A DNA stretch of 6,271 nt from Schwartzia sp. (in: firmicutes). GTDB lineage: Bacteria; Bacillota; Negativicutes; Selenomonadales; Selenomonadaceae. The notes below the pieces were generated by a model. The model worked only from the letters and a program-made list of their open reading frames with translations, was not told the origin of the DNA and made no database searches. Below are positions 6,101 through 6,271 of this stretch, piece by piece. Made by a program: the position numbers and the translations under genes. Position 1 is the stretch's first letter. Every line of letters starts with the position of its first letter. The stretch is from assembly GCA_017939945.1 (NCBI GenBank), contig JAGAZS010000199.1, forward strand, positions 1 through 6,271. The letters run 5' to 3'.

Positions 6101-6271
6101 CTATTCTTTTTTCTCCTCCTTCGGCAGCGCCAGCTTCAGCGCATCCCCGACGGTCGCAGCAGGCAGCAGCTTCATTCCCGTCTTTGTGCCTTTCAATGCG
6201 CGGGCGTTTTTCTCCGGCAGCACGGCGGCCTCGAAGCCGAGCCTTGCCGCTTCGCGAAGCCTTGTCTCCGC
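6101..6271 (-). CDS. radA: DNA repair protein RadA (Sms), C-terminal 56 residues
   Basis: Only the end of the gene is inside the window; the frame is open to the edge and stops at TAG (6103-6101). The translation begins AETRLREAARLGFEAAVLPE, continues through KNARALKG and closes with a VGDALKLAL segment and a lysine/glutamate-rich tail. This matches the final part of the Lon-protease-like domain of RadA (RLxEAxxLGFxxAixPxxN, then a helix ending near the C-terminus). RadA is a hexameric DnaB-like helicase that promotes branch migration in recombinational repair. The ATPase motifs and zinc finger would be beyond the edge, so the call rests on about one eighth of the protein. It is an independent unit from the PBP, which has its own promoter 74 bases downstream of the radA stop. 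Confidence 0.83.
   Translation of the reverse strand, partial: AETRLREAARLGFEAAVLPEKNARALKGTKTGMKLLPAATVGDALKLALPKEEKKE

Noticed and set aside
6077..6114. Plus-strand terminator formed by the hairpin plus the T-run at 6105-6114
   Set aside because: There is no plus-strand gene to terminate, the T-run is eight or more bases from the stem, and it is the lysine/glutamate-rich end of RadA read in reverse.

Overview
The window looks like chromosomal, moderately GC-rich DNA from a Firmicutes-type bacterium. The evidence is a class B penicillin-binding protein ending in a PASTA domain (SpoVD/FtsI type), a RadA C-terminus, and a GlpA-like flavoprotein / HcnB-like flavoprotein / DUF1667 gene trio of the kind seen in Clostridia, Negativicutes and Thermotogae. 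A high-GC Clostridia or Negativicutes member would fit, but the sequence alone does not settle the genus. Every gene I can support lies on the minus strand, so transcription runs from high to low coordinates. I see no mobile element, CRISPR array, tRNA or rRNA.

Layout in transcription order. (1) At 6271-6101 is the C-terminal tail of RadA, followed by a small hairpin without a U-tract. (2) At 6027-5999 is a strong extended -10 promoter that starts a two-gene unit: a 666-residue peptidoglycan transpeptidase (5958-3958) and, 38 bases later, a 297-residue soluble DUF2156 protein (3919-3026), closed by a good rho-independent terminator (3021-2981). (3) An AT-rich spacer (about 2980-2895) probably holds the promoter of a second operon. 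That operon contains a GlpA-like FAD oxidoreductase with a C-terminal BFD-like [2Fe-2S] domain (2894-1440), a second FAD/NAD(P)-type oxidoreductase (1443-175), and a small four-cysteine DUF1667 protein (174 to beyond the window edge). The last three genes are packed with a 4-base ATGA overlap and a zero-base TAG/ATG junction.

How the genes may work together. The oxidoreductase trio is best read as one enzyme complex or electron-transfer chain that oxidises glycerol-3-phosphate or a related hydroxy acid. The first flavoprotein would be the dehydrogenase, and the second flavoprotein and the cysteine protein would handle electrons; this division of labour is inference. The PBP cross-links peptidoglycan outside the membrane. 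Its partner belongs to the same GNAT-related family as the catalytic domain of MprF (aminoacyl-lipid synthase) but has no membrane part, and its substrate is unknown. The most noteworthy points are the PBP-DUF2156 transcription unit, the placement of this PBP next to radA rather than in a division/cell-wall cluster, and the open biochemistry of the DUF1667 partner. Otherwise the region looks like ordinary core genome.
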